Positions 7,626-16,450 of a stretch of DNA of 59,577 nucleotides are shown here, in pieces. The stretch spans positions 1 to 59,577 of the forward strand of contig CALUPP010000030.1 of assembly GCA_944322685.1 (NCBI GenBank). Direction: 5' to 3'. Made by a program: the position numbers and the translations under genes. How positions within the stretch are numbered: position 1 is the first letter of the stretch; every line of letters begins with the position of its first letter. The notes under the pieces are model-generated. The model was not told the DNA's origin. It ran no database searches and saw nothing but the letters and a program-made list of their open reading frames with translations. Source of the stretch: Candidatus Gastranaerophilales bacterium. GTDB lineage: Bacteria > Cyanobacteriota > Vampirovibrionia > Gastranaerophilales > Gastranaerophilaceae.

Positions 7626-10274
7626 TTATCCTTTTAACGATGAAATCAATCCGGAAATCGCATCAGCCTGAACCTGAAGCTCGGCGATTTTCGCTTTTGT
7701 TTCTTCAACAACCTCTTTTGGCGCGTTCGCAACGAATTTTTCGTTTTTGATGCGGCCCTCAAGGCTGCCCTTTTCTTTGTTGATTTTTTCGAGCTTTTTG
7801 TTCTGGCGGGCGATTTCTTCGTCAATATCTATCAATCCGGCAAGCGGAATGATGATTTTTGAATTTCCGACAACCGCAGACGCCGATTTTTTCGGTACAG
7901 GCGCGTTTTCAGCTTCAAAAATTACCTCCTGAACCCTGGCGAGCCGCTGTAAATAAGGAATAACTGCCTCAAAAACGGGTTTTTCCTTTTCTGTTGCTCT
8001 GATTTCGATATCCATCTGCGTTGAAACCGGTATATTCAAGCTCTGGCGGACGTTTCTGAGCGATTTAATCGTTTCAAAAACGAGCTCCATTTCTTCGTTT
8101 TCGGCTGGATATTCAAAATCGGCGCTGAAAGTCGGAAATGCGCTTTTCATAATCGCGATTTCCTCTTTTTCACCCGGAATCATCTGCCAGATGCTTTCCG
8201 TGATGAACGGCATAATCGGATGGAGCATTCGAAGCGTCATATCGAGCACATAGCGAAGAACCCGCTGCGTGTTGAGCTTGATTTTTTCATCGCGAAGCTG
8301 GATTTTTGCGATTTCGACGTACCAATCGCAATAATCGTTCCAGAAAAAGTCATAAAGAATATGCGAAGTCTCGCCGATTCGGTAATTTTTGATATTTTCG
8401 TTGACTTCTTTTGCTGTGGCATTGAGTTTGTGAAGAATCCACTTGTCAGCGATTGTCAGCTCTGATTTTTCGATTGGTTTGTCGTCAACGCCCTCAAGAT
8501 TCATCAAAACAAAGCGCGATGCGTTCCAAATTTTGTTCGCAAAGTTTCTTCCGTATTCGAATTTTTCGTCGCTGACCTTAATATCCTGTCCGCCGTACGT
8601 GCAAAGCGATGTCAGGGTAAATCTGAGCGCGTCGCAGCCGTATTTGTCGATAATTCCGACCGGATCGATTGTGTTTCCTTTGGATTTCGACATTTTTTGG
8701 CCGAATTCATCGCGAATCAGGCCATGAATGTAAACTGTCGGGAACGGTGCTTTTCCTGTGAATTCGTAGCCCATCGTAATCATTCTGGCAACCCAGAAAA
8801 AGATAATATCAAAGCCCGTGACCAAAACTGAGGTCGGATAGAACTTTTTAAAGTCCTCAGAATCGGTATTCGGCCAGCCCATTGTCGAAAAGGGCCACAA
8901 CCCCGAAGAAAACCACGTGTCGAGCACGTCAGTTTCCTGCGTGTATTTTGACGGGTCGGGATTTTCTTTTGCAACGACCATTTCGCCGGTTTCGTTGTGA
9001 TAATAGGCCGGAATTTGGTGTCCCCACCACAATTGGCGTGAAATGCACCAGTCACGGATGTTTTCCATCCAGCCGAGGTAGTTTTTTGTCCATCTTTCGG
9101 GCACAAATTTAATTTCGCCTTTGTCAATCGCCTCAATTGCCCTTTTTGCGAGCGGTTCCATCTTTACAAACCACTGTTCGGAAAGCAGCGGCTCAATTGT
9201 TGTATGGCATCGTTGGCATTTGCCGACATTGTGCTCGTGGTCGGTGATTTTAATCAAATCGTTGTGATAACGGAGCATTGCAACGGTTTTTTCGCGTGCT
9301 TCGTAGCGGTCGAGCCCGTGAAGCTCGGCTGGAACTTCCGCGCAGGCTTTCATTTTGCCTTCGCCGTCGATAACCCAGATGGGTTTGAGGTTGTGGCGTT
9401 TTCCGATTTCATAATCGTTCGGATCGTGCGCCGGAGTGATTTTTAAAGCGCCTGTTCCGAATTTTTTATCAACATATTCATCAGCGATGATGGGAATTTC
9501 GCGGCCGGTGAGCGGAATAACAACGGTTTTTCCGATTAAATCTTTGTATTTGTAGTCAGTCGGGTTGACCGCAATCGCAGCATCGCCGAACATTGTTTCA
9601 GGACGGGTTGTGGCGATAACAATTGCGCCGGGTTCGTCTTTCAGCGAATAAGAAATTTCCCAAAGATGCCCTGCTTCGGTTTCGTATTCGGTTTCGACGT
9701 CAGAAATCGCCGATTGGCAGCGCGGGCACCAGTTTACGATGTATGCGCCTTTGTAAATCAGGCCTTTTTCGTATAATTTTACGAAAACCTCTTTAACCGC
9801 GTCGGAACAGCCTTTGTCGAGGGTAAATCTCTCTCTTGTGCGGTCAAACGAGGCTCCTAGGCGTTTGCATTGGTCAAGAATGGCGCCTTTGTGTTCATTT
9901 GCCCATTTCCAGGTGAGTTCAAGGAACTTTTCACGGCCGAGCTGGTGGCGGTTTTGGCCTTTTTCGCGCAATTTCTTCTCGACGACGTTTTGAGTGGCAA
10001 TTCCCGCATGGTCGGTGCCGGGAACCCATAAAGCCTCATATCCTGACATTCTGTGGTAGCGGATGAGCAAATCCTGCAATGTTTCGTCGATTGCATGACC
10101 CATATGCAGTATGCCGGTGACGTTCGGGGGCGGGATGACTATTGAATAAGGCGGTTTTTTAGACTTTGCATCAGCCTTAAAGCATTCGTTTTCTTCCCAA
10201 AATTTATAAATTTCCGATTCCGTAGAATTCGCGTCATAAGTAGTCGGCAAATCCGCATAGTTTATAGTTTTCAT
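7626..10274 (-). CDS. valS: Valyl-tRNA synthetase
   Basis: An 882-aa class I aminoacyl-tRNA synthetase charging tRNA-Val. The HIGH signature lies in IPPPNVTGILHMGHA (48-61) and the KMSKS signature in QKMSKSKGNT near 540. The editing domain lies between them, and two Cys pairs (CPRCQSA and CQRCHTT) suggest a bound zinc. A C-terminal coiled coil (about 815-875, RQNKKLEKINKEKGSLEGR) is typical of ValS. The length is normal. The gene stands alone. No T-box sequence was seen upstream. Confidence 0.98.
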   Translation of the reverse strand: MKTINYADLPTTYDANSTESEIYKFWEENECFKADAKSKKPPYSIVIPPPNVTGILHMGHAIDETLQDLLIRYHRMSGYEALWVPGTDHAGIATQNVVEKKLREKGQNRHQLGREKFLELTWKWANEHKGAILDQCKRLGASFDRTRERFTLDKGCSDAVKEVFVKLYEKGLIYKGAYIVNWCPRCQSAISDVETEYETEAGHLWEISYSLKDEPGAIVIATTRPETMFGDAAIAVNPTDYKYKDLIGKTVVIPLTGREIPIIADEYVDKKFGTGALKITPAHDPNDYEIGKRHNLKPIWVIDGEGKMKACAEVPAELHGLDRYEAREKTVAMLRYHNDLIKITDHEHNVGKCQRCHTTIEPLLSEQWFVKMEPLAKRAIEAIDKGEIKFVPERWTKNYLGWMENIRDWCISRQLWWGHQIPAYYHNETGEMVVAKENPDPSKYTQETDVLDTWFSSGLWPFSTMGWPNTDSEDFKKFYPTSVLVTGFDIIFFWVARMITMGYEFTGKAPFPTVYIHGLIRDEFGQKMSKSKGNTIDPVGIIDKYGCDALRFTLTSLCTYGGQDIKVSDEKFEYGRNFANKIWNASRFVLMNLEGVDDKPIEKSELTIADKWILHKLNATAKEVNENIKNYRIGETSHILYDFFWNDYCDWYVEIAKIQLRDEKIKLNTQRVLRYVLDMTLRMLHPIMPFITESIWQMIPGEKEEIAIMKSAFPTFSADFEYPAENEEMELVFETIKSLRNVRQSLNIPVSTQMDIEIRATEKEKPVFEAVIPYLQRLARVQEVIFEAENAPVPKKSASAVVGNSKIIIPLAGLIDIDEEIARQNKKLEKINKEKGSLEGRIKNEKFVANAPKEVVEETKAKIAELQVQADAISGLISSLKG

Positions 10275-10348
10275 CTGAAAAAAGCCTCTTTCTCTAATTT
10301 ATGTTTATAAATTATCACAAAGAACGGTGATTTTCTATAATTAATTCT

Positions 10349-10534
10349 TCAAGCCTTATAATGGGCATTTATCGTGTTAATAACGTCCTCAAAATCCATA
10401 TAATTAACGTCGTTTAGGCTCTCAGCGTTGAATCCTGTGTTCAAAACATAAAGAAATTTTGAAAATTCGTAGATATTTTCCGTTTTTTCGTCCGATAAAT
10501 TTTTACGAATCCGCTCGGCTTTTGACAAAAGCAA
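10349..10534 (-). CDS. Small hypothetical protein (61 aa)
   Basis: A 61-residue protein starting at TTG and containing ERIRKNLSDEKTENIYEFSK, which resembles the C-terminal tail of short XRE-type regulators in this genome (compare SDEKIDFIYKFI at 24792-25100). It has no DNA-binding domain. No good ribosome-binding site precedes the TTG, and the frame lacks an ATG. It could be a genuine small protein in front of valS or a remnant of a regulator. Confidence 0.4.
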   Translation of the reverse strand: MLLSKAERIRKNLSDEKTENIYEFSKFLYVLNTGFNAESLNDVNYMDFEDVINTINAHYKA

Positions 10535-10666
10535 TAAATGCCGGTAATTTTTTGTAAATCTCTAACAAAAGTTGTAACAATTATAATGAATATAATTTTG
10601 AATAAAATCATAAAAATCCATCAAAAGTACCTACTCATTTGTTTTTTTCTGCCGTATTATGGAAAA

Positions 10667-10990
10667 ATGGAGATATATGACGTCGAACAGGAAGATAAAG
10701 AGCTAAAACGTGTAGGACTTGAGCTGATGTTCCTCACTCCGGAGAAATATTCGCACAAGGACGGGATTTCGGCGGTTGAGCTTTCAAAATTGCTCGATAT
10801 GCCCATTGAAACCGTAAAAAGAAAGCTCAAAATCTTGTTTGATAAGGGGATTATCCGCGTCAGGGGCATAAATCCGAAACTTTGGAAATTTGACGAATTT
10901 AATTTTCAAAGAATGGACGAAGATGACGATGTTTTCAGGCTTTTGTGCAGCTTTGACGACGTGGATTTTGACAGATATTTCACTTATTGA
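10667..10990 (+). CDS. Winged helix-turn-helix protein (107 aa)
   Basis: A small protein whose centre, GISAVELSKLLDMPIETVKR followed by KLKILFDKGIIRVRG, is a helix-turn-helix with the wing expected of winged-helix regulators. Both ends are strongly acidic. The ATG at 10667 (MEIYDVEQ) was chosen. The frame extends upstream to 10538, but that part is hydrophobic and low in coding character. The 3' end overlaps the convergent ABC ATPase gene by seven bases. Target unknown. Confidence 0.65.
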   Translation: MEIYDVEQEDKELKRVGLELMFLTPEKYSHKDGISAVELSKLLDMPIETVKRKLKILFDKGIIRVRGINPKLWKFDEFNFQRMDEDDDVFRLLCSFDDVDFDRYFTY

Positions 10991-11949
10991 TTGATTTCGT
11001 CGAACAAATGGCACTGAACCGTTGAGCCGTCCGAAAAAAGCCTTGTTTCGGGGTAAGTTTTTGTGCAAATTTCCATACAGCTTTTGCAGCGGGGCGCAAA
11101 CGGGCATCCTGCGATTTTGTCGGTGATGGAGGGCGGCTGGCCCTCGATTGTTTCGACAGTATCCGAATTTATGTCCAAAATTACCTTTAAAAGCGCCTTT
11201 GTGTAAGGATGTTTCGGGTTTTTGAATAGTTCGTCTTTAGAGGCGGACTCAACGATGTGCCCTGCGTACATAACCGCGATTTTATCGGCATTTTGGGCGA
11301 CAATCCCCATGTCATGCGTTATGAGAATTATTGATAACCCGAAATTTTTCTTAATTTCGCGAAGAATTTCCATAATTTGCGCCTGAACAGTAACATCAAG
11401 CGCCGTTGTCGGCTCATCCGCGATGATAATCTGCGCTTTGCAGGCCAGCGCAATTGCAATAATAACGCGCTGTTTCATCCCGCCGGAAAATTCATGCGGA
11501 TATGCGTTGAGTTTTTCGCGAGCGTCGGGGATTTTTACCCGCTCAAGCGCCTGTACCGCAATTTCCCGGGCTTCTTTGCCTTTTTTGCCCTGATGGATTT
11601 CGATTACCTCCAAAAGTTGGTCGCCGATTGTATACAAAGGGTCGAGCGAGGTCATCGGATCTTGAGGAATGAGGGCGATTTTTCGCCCGCGGATTTTTTG
11701 CATTGATTTTTGGGGCAATTCTAAGAGGTTTTGCCCCTCAAACTCCACAATTCCGCCTGTTACAACGGAATTTTCCGGCAAAAGATTCAAAACGGCCATC
11801 GATGAAAGCGTTTTTCCGCTCCCCGATTCGCCTACAATGGCAAGAGTTTCCCCTTTTTCAAGCTCAAACGCCACATCATGAACCGCCTGAGCAAAACCGT
11901 CCAGAAAATTGAACCCGATATTCAAATTTTTTACCGCGAGTAAAGCCAT
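10984..11949 (-). CDS. ABC transporter ATP-binding protein, OppD/DppD type
   Basis: A 321-aa nucleotide-binding subunit of a peptide/nickel-type importer. Walker A is GESGSGKT (40-47), the ABC signature FSGGMKQR lies at about 155 and Walker B is IIIADEPTTALD at about 175. The C-terminal oligopeptide extension carries the Cys motif CPFAPRCKSCMEIC, which in relatives holds an iron-sulfur cluster or zinc. Its ATG shares one base with the dapF stop (TAATG), so translation is probably coupled. No permease or binding protein gene is in the window, so the transporter is encoded elsewhere or this is a lone subunit. Confidence 0.92.
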   Translation of the reverse strand: MALLAVKNLNIGFNFLDGFAQAVHDVAFELEKGETLAIVGESGSGKTLSSMAVLNLLPENSVVTGGIVEFEGQNLLELPQKSMQKIRGRKIALIPQDPMTSLDPLYTIGDQLLEVIEIHQGKKGKEAREIAVQALERVKIPDAREKLNAYPHEFSGGMKQRVIIAIALACKAQIIIADEPTTALDVTVQAQIMEILREIKKNFGLSIILITHDMGIVAQNADKIAVMYAGHIVESASKDELFKNPKHPYTKALLKVILDINSDTVETIEGQPPSITDKIAGCPFAPRCKSCMEICTKTYPETRLFSDGSTVQCHLFDEINQ

Positions 11950-12791
11950 TAAACGTCAATTGTTCCTTCAAAAACGTACTGCGCATCACCTGTCATAAAT
12001 ACGTCAAAATCAGGATTTTGTAAATTGCCCGCCCATTCAATGGTAAGTTCGCCGCCAGGGAGGTTAACTTTGACTTTTTCTTCGCAAAATCCGTTCAAAA
12101 TCGCAGCCACAACGCTTGCGCAGGCTCCTGTTCCGCATGCGAGCGTAATTCCGCAGCCGCGCTCCCAAACATCGACGCTTATTTCTTGCGGGGAGATGAT
12201 TTTGACGAATTCAACGTTCGTTTTTTCGGGGAAAAGTTCGTGGTGCTCAAGCGCATCGCCAAATTCCCGCGCTTCGGCTTTTGCGTCGCCTTTTGTGAAA
12301 ATTACGCAATGCGGATTGCCCATGCTGACCGCGTTTACGGTGAATTCGCGCCCCAAGGTCGAGATTTTGCCGTTTATGTTGTTTTGGCCCTTAAACGGGA
12401 TTTTTTCGGGCGTGAGAACGGGTTTTGACATGTTCACTTTTACTTTTCCGTCCTCCAGAACCTCGGGAACGATTATTCCGGCAAGGGTTTCCACGCTAAA
12501 AGCCTTTTTGTTCACGATTTTTTTGTCATAGACGAATTTTGCAAAACATCTCATCCCGTTTCCGCACATCTGGGCGGTTGAACCGTCAGATTGGAAGAAA
12601 AGCCAGCCCAAATCGGCCTTTTCTGATTCCACGGGCACAAAAATCCCGTCCGCGCCTATTCCAAAGTTTCTGTCGCAGAGTTTTACCGCTGCCTGGGGAA
12701 ATTTTTCGCTCACTTTGTCATATTCGCTCTTTTCGAGCAGGATAAAGTCGTTTCCGAGCCCCTGCATTTTTGTAAAATTTATTTTTGTCAT
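11949..12791 (-). CDS. dapF: Diaminopimelate epimerase
   Basis: A 280-aa enzyme that interconverts LL- and meso-diaminopimelate for lysine and peptidoglycan synthesis. The two catalytic cysteines lie in MCGNGMRCF (Cys76) and ACGTGACAS (about 218). The N-terminal FTKMQGLGNDF and RNFGIGADG motifs are also intact. AAAGGG precedes the ATG. It is translationally coupled to the downstream ABC ATPase gene. Its presence implies a meso-DAP cell wall. Confidence 0.97.
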   Translation of the reverse strand: MTKINFTKMQGLGNDFILLEKSEYDKVSEKFPQAAVKLCDRNFGIGADGIFVPVESEKADLGWLFFQSDGSTAQMCGNGMRCFAKFVYDKKIVNKKAFSVETLAGIIVPEVLEDGKVKVNMSKPVLTPEKIPFKGQNNINGKISTLGREFTVNAVSMGNPHCVIFTKGDAKAEAREFGDALEHHELFPEKTNVEFVKIISPQEISVDVWERGCGITLACGTGACASVVAAILNGFCEEKVKVNLPGGELTIEWAGNLQNPDFDVFMTGDAQYVFEGTIDV

Positions 12792-12840
12792 TTTTAACCC
12801 TTTTTAAATCTTTTTTGTTTGATTATATCACAGGTCTTGG

Positions 12841-12931
12841 CAAGATAAGGAAATGTTATTTTGTAGTGCCTTAAAACCCTACCCGTAAGGGCGGTTTTTT
12901 CGGCACGAAAAAATAGTATTTCCTTATCTTG
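12841..12931. repeat. Palindromic element, copy 1 (91 bp, conserved core)
   Basis: A long hairpin between dapF and the LOG gene. The outer stem CAAGATAAGGAAAT (12841-12854) pairs perfectly with ATTTCCTTATCTTG (12918-12931). Going inward there is a short TATTTT stem, a 3x3 internal loop (GTA opposite GAA), then GTGCC/GGCAC, AAAACC/GGTTTT and CCC/GGG closing a GTAA loop. The core matches copy 2 at 22925-22995, with compensatory changes. The outer stem does not match it. Confidence 0.8.
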
Positions 12932-12980
12932 TCGCAGGACTAATTTTTACAATCCGAAATTTTTCTAATATACTGAAATT

Positions 12981-13568
12981 ATGATAAAAAATGTATGCAT
13001 ATTTGCTTCTTCGTGCAATTTTCTTGAAGAAATCTATTATAAAGACGCAAAAAAGCTCGGAAAACTGCTTGCCGAGAACGGTTTTGACGTTGTTTACGGC
13101 GGGAGCTGTCTGGGGCTGATGTGGGCGTGCGCAGGCGAAGTTAAGGAAAACGGCGGAAAATTAACGGGGGTAATGCCCGAAAAATTGCGGGAAATGGACG
13201 TTTTTTCCGAATATTGCGACGAATTCCACGTTACGCCCTGCATGCGCACAAGAAAAGAAAAAATGGACAAGCTTTCTGACGCTCTGATAGCGCTTCCGGG
13301 CGGATTTGGCACGCTGGAGGAGCTTTCTGAGATGATTGTGCAAAAACAGCTCGGATACAACCAAAAAGCTGTCGTAATCCTCAATACGAACGGGTTTTAT
13401 GACAAACTTCTTGAGTTTTTTGAGGTCATAATCGAGCAAAAATTTGCAAATAAAAAGGCCCAAAACCTCTATTTCGTTGCGAATACGCCCGAAGAAGCCG
13501 TTAACTGCCTCAAAAACTACAAACCTGAGGATTTTTCAGTGAAGAAAGAGGATATTTATTCACGCTAG
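12981..13568 (+). CDS. LOG-family nucleoside monophosphate phosphoribohydrolase
   Basis: A 195-aa Rossmann-like protein of the LOG/TIGR00730 family. It has GGSCLGLM (40-47), MRTRKEKM (88-95) and the signature PGGFGTLEE (106-114), whose residues bind and cleave the N-glycosidic bond of nucleoside 5'-monophosphates. Plant-associated members release cytokinins. In gut bacteria the role is more likely nucleotide salvage or damage control. No clear ribosome-binding site precedes the ATG. The last 59 bases overlap the convergent phosphopantetheinyl transferase gene. Confidence 0.88.
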   Translation: MIKNVCIFASSCNFLEEIYYKDAKKLGKLLAENGFDVVYGGSCLGLMWACAGEVKENGGKLTGVMPEKLREMDVFSEYCDEFHVTPCMRTRKEKMDKLSDALIALPGGFGTLEELSEMIVQKQLGYNQKAVVILNTNGFYDKLLEFFEVIIEQKFANKKAQNLYFVANTPEEAVNCLKNYKPEDFSVKKEDIYSR

Positions 13569-14112
13569 GCGCGTTTTGCGGGGGATTGAGCTCAAAGATT
13601 TCCAATCTCGGCAAAATCGCCTCCGGATTTGCCGAGCAAATGCCGAGCATCAAATTATCAAACATTTCAGCGTTAAAATTCGCCAAACTTTCCTGTTGAA
13701 GCTTGATTTTTGCTTCATATTGCGTCCATTCCCTGTAAAATTCGGTTTTGTCGACGGATTTTGGCGTTTTTTTCCAAAAACGGTAAATCATATCGAAATT
13801 CCGCTCTTTCATAACCTCAATATCCGCGCCGACAGGCATTTCGTCGAACGCAGCAAGCACGATGTTCCTTGTGTGCGAAAGGCTGAACTGAATTTCGTCG
13901 TTTTCGAGCGACGGTTTTTTGTTTTTTAGGATAATTTGCGGATTTTTGATTCCATATTGCGTTTTTAGGACATATTTCAGCAGAAAACGCCCGAGCCCAA
14001 ATTCAATTCGTCTTTTTTCGCACTTAAATTCGCGCCCCTCCAAATATTCATCAAGAAATCCGGAATCGGCGTTTTTTAAAAACGTATCGGAATTTATAAA
14101 ATAAATTTGCAT
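13510..14112 (-). CDS. 4'-phosphopantetheinyl transferase superfamily protein (Sfp type)
   Basis: A 200-aa protein. FSLSHTRN (76-83) and GADIE (95-99, with the metal-binding Asp and Glu) match the substrate and Mg-binding motifs of Sfp-type transferases, which attach phosphopantetheine from CoA to carrier-protein serines. The third motif, normally WxxKEAxxK, reads WTQYEAKIK (129-137), so its first lysine is replaced by tyrosine while the catalytic Glu is kept. The protein is shorter than Sfp. It lies 10 bases after the ridA stop, in one operon with ilvA. The carrier protein it serves is not in the window. Confidence 0.78.
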   Translation of the reverse strand: MQIYFINSDTFLKNADSGFLDEYLEGREFKCEKRRIEFGLGRFLLKYVLKTQYGIKNPQIILKNKKPSLENDEIQFSLSHTRNIVLAAFDEMPVGADIEVMKERNFDMIYRFWKKTPKSVDKTEFYREWTQYEAKIKLQQESLANFNAEMFDNLMLGICSANPEAILPRLEIFELNPPQNAPSVNKYPLSSLKNPQVCSF

Positions 14113-14122
14113 AATTTTGCGT

Positions 14123-14503
14123 TTACTGCTGCTTTACGGCGATGACTTCTATTTCCACGAGGCCGTTTTTAGGCAATTCTTTGACTGCAACGCACGAACG
14201 AGCGGGTTTTGAGGTAAAATATTTGCCGTAAACCCCGTTGAATGCCGCAAAATCGCTCATATTTGCGAGAAAACAGGTCGTTTTGACAACGTCCTCAAAC
14301 CCGAACCCGGCTGCTTTGAGCACTTCTGCAATGTTTTTGCAGCATTTTTCGGTTTGTTCTTCGATTGTGCCGTTTAAAAACTCGCCTGTTTGGGCGTCCA
14401 GCGCGATTTGTCCGGAGCAATAGAGCGTATTTCCGGCCAAAATGGCCTGAGAATAGGGCCCTATTGGCGCGGGAGCTGATTCTGTAAGTATAATTTTGTT
14501 CAT
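14123..14503 (-). CDS. ridA: RidA family 2-iminoacid deaminase
   Basis: A 126-aa Rid protein that hydrolyses reactive enamine/imine intermediates released by PLP enzymes such as threonine deaminase. It has the typical APAPIGPYSQA start (10-20), YCSGQIALD and the active-site arginine in KPARSCV (Arg102). The ATG at 14503 was chosen because GAAAGG lies just upstream. A longer frame to 14572 runs into repeat DNA. It directly follows ilvA in the same direction, which pairs the enzyme that makes 2-aminocrotonate with the one that removes it. Confidence 0.95.
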   Translation of the reverse strand: MNKIILTESAPAPIGPYSQAILAGNTLYCSGQIALDAQTGEFLNGTIEEQTEKCCKNIAEVLKAAGFGFEDVVKTTCFLANMSDFAAFNGVYGKYFTSKPARSCVAVKELPKNGLVEIEVIAVKQQ

Positions 14504-14527
14504 AATTTGCCTTTCTTTTATTTTGTC

Positions 14528-14594
14528 GTTGTGAACTTGTTTAAAAGTTGTGTTTTCTGCGGAAAACCCCATGAAACAAGTTCAAGGTGACAAT
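14528..14594. repeat. Degenerate palindromic repeat (GAACTTGTTT / AAACAAGTTC type)
   Basis: GTGAACTTGTTTAAA (from 14531) and ATGAAACAAGTTCAAGGTGAC (from 14571) are inverted half-units of the same repeat that appears intact at 39968-40052. It fills the gap between ilvA and ridA. Confidence 0.6.
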
Positions 14595-14600
14595 TTAGCG

Positions 14601-15803
14601 CTATTTTTCATCAGTTAATTTGTACCCTGCGGCGCAAAGTGCCTTTTTAATCTCGCACAAATGGCGCAGATTCCTGGTTTCCATTGATATTTTCAGGTAA
14701 CAATCGTTAATATCGGTGTTTTCGCCGCCCTGATTGTGACGGACGCGGATTACGTTTGCGCCTAAATCAGCAATAATCCTCGAAACCTCTTTTAACTGGC
14801 CGGGTTTGTCAAGCATTTCGATCGTTAAATCGGCAATTCGTCCGGCTTTCAAAAGCCCCCTGTTTATTACGCGAGAAAGGATGTTTACGTCGATATTTCC
14901 GCCCGAAACGATACAAACGGTCTTTTTGCCTTCAATCGGTACTTTTTTGAACATTGCAGCCGCAACGCTCAGCGCTCCTGCGCCTTCTGCGACGAGTTTT
15001 TGGCGTTCCATCAGTGCCAAAACAGCCGTAGCGATTTCATCATCCGTAACTGTTACGATTTCATCGACATATTTTTCACAGAGCGCAAAAGTATTCTCCC
15101 CGGGCATTTTTACCGCGGTTCCGTCCGCAAAAGTGTGAACTGCGGGCAATTCCGTCCTTTTGTGGTTCTCAATCGACTTGTACATGCTCCCTGCGCCTGC
15201 CGCCTGCACGCCGTAGATTTTGCAGTCGGGTTTTAGCATTTTTATTGTGTATGCAATCCCTGAAATCAGCCCGCCGCCGCCGATTGGTACGATTATTGCC
15301 TCGACTTCGGGCAACTGTTCAAGAACTTCGAGCGCGATTGTGCCTTGGCCTGCGATTACTTCAATATCGTCGAACGGATGAATGAATTCTGCGCCGGTTT
15401 CCTGCTTGCATTTCACCGCTTCGTTGTAAGCATCGTCATAAACCCCGTCAACCAGGCAGATTTGCGCGCCGTAGCTTTTTGTTGCCTCGATTTTTGAAAT
15501 CGGTGCCGTGCTCGGGATGAAAATTTTTGACACAATCCCGTTTTTTTGCGCCGCAAGCGCCACTCCCTGCGCATGGTTTCCAGCGGAGCAGGCGATAATG
15601 CCTTTTTTCTTCTGTTCATCTGAAAGCTGCGCGATTTTGGCATAAGCCCCGCGGATTTTAAACGAGCCGGTTTTTTGCAAATTCTCGGATTTTAGATATA
15701 TTTCGCCGTTTTTTAACAAATCCGGCGCAAATATCAAATCCGTTTTTCTGATAACATCTTTTAGCAAAAGTTCCGCTTTTTTGACTTTGTCGATTGTCAG
15801 CAT
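14601..15803 (-). CDS. ilvA: Threonine ammonia-lyase (threonine deaminase) with ACT domain
   Basis: A 400-aa PLP enzyme converting threonine to 2-oxobutanoate, the first step to isoleucine. The PLP lysine is in SFKIRGAY (Lys49) and the glycine loop is GGGGLISG (about 174-181). A short ACT-type regulatory domain occupies about 320-395 (IEMLDKPGQLKEVSRII), as in the catabolic/short class rather than the long biosynthetic IlvA. The ATG at 15803 follows GGAG by six bases. A TTG two codons upstream is unlikely. It heads an ilvA-ridA-PPTase operon. Confidence 0.94.
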   Translation of the reverse strand: MLTIDKVKKAELLLKDVIRKTDLIFAPDLLKNGEIYLKSENLQKTGSFKIRGAYAKIAQLSDEQKKKGIIACSAGNHAQGVALAAQKNGIVSKIFIPSTAPISKIEATKSYGAQICLVDGVYDDAYNEAVKCKQETGAEFIHPFDDIEVIAGQGTIALEVLEQLPEVEAIIVPIGGGGLISGIAYTIKMLKPDCKIYGVQAAGAGSMYKSIENHKRTELPAVHTFADGTAVKMPGENTFALCEKYVDEIVTVTDDEIATAVLALMERQKLVAEGAGALSVAAAMFKKVPIEGKKTVCIVSGGNIDVNILSRVINRGLLKAGRIADLTIEMLDKPGQLKEVSRIIADLGANVIRVRHNQGGENTDINDCYLKISMETRNLRHLCEIKKALCAAGYKLTDEK

Positions 15804-15809
15804 TTTCAA

Positions 15810-16450
15810 CTCCGATATTTTCTGGCTTTTCTAATATATCAATTTTGATGATTTAGTGCAATTTTATTTTTGGTGATACTTTTTGAGCTGAATTTTGCAA
15901 TGATTTCGTGTAAATCAAAATTTTTGCCCTAAAAAAGGGACAAATTACGGTTTTGTCGATAAATTTTTGAAAAAATCCCTTGTCCTGTCAGCCTTTTTGC
16001 CCAAAACGCCATTCGCTTTATTTTCTTGCCGCCTGTCGCCGCTGCCAGGGCAATTCTTGCGGCCAGAAGAGCTTTTTGGGGGATTTTGTTGATTTTTTCA
16101 GTTTTGATTGAAGATTTTGTTCAGTTTGTTCAACTTTTGTTTCCGCTTTGTGCTTTGGCTGGTCAAAGGGCTTTTTGACAATGTCATTTTTGTGTTTTGT
16201 GCGTCTCTTTTGAGGTTTGGTTTTGTTTTTGCAAATATAAAAGCCTTTTTGCGATTTTATAAAGAATTTTTTTCGCAAAATTTTCCTGAACGGCTGCAAT
16301 TCTCATAATTTTCCCATTATTTCAGAAACCATTATTAATATAAATTTTCTCAGGGAAGTTTTTGCTATTACAACTGTAACTTTTTGTTAAAAAACTAACA
16401 AAAAATTTTTTGTTCAGAGTATTGTCATGATTAACAACGAGGTATTCCTA
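15810..16450. other. Gene-poor interval with lysine/AT-rich minus-strand frames
   Basis: About 640 bases. On the minus strand (16018-16306) three overlapping frames are all rich in Lys and Gln, and none has a convincing start plus ribosome-binding site. One continues into MAFWAKRLTGQGIFSK near 16020-15950. This could be a decayed gene for a basic protein, or just A-rich DNA. The last 120 bases (poly-T/A blocks) are probably the promoter of the next gene. Confidence 0.35.

Noticed and set aside
7555-7671. Small frame antisense to the valS 3' end
   Set aside because: Protein-like composition in its last part is explained by being opposite valS. No start with a site.
10275-10660. T-box leader upstream of valS
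   Set aside because: The T-box core AGGGTGGNACCGCG was not found on the minus strand.
16018-16308. Lys-rich minus-strand frame and Phe-rich plus-strand frame
   Set aside because: Composition follows from A-rich DNA. No start has a convincing site, and the frames shift between segments.
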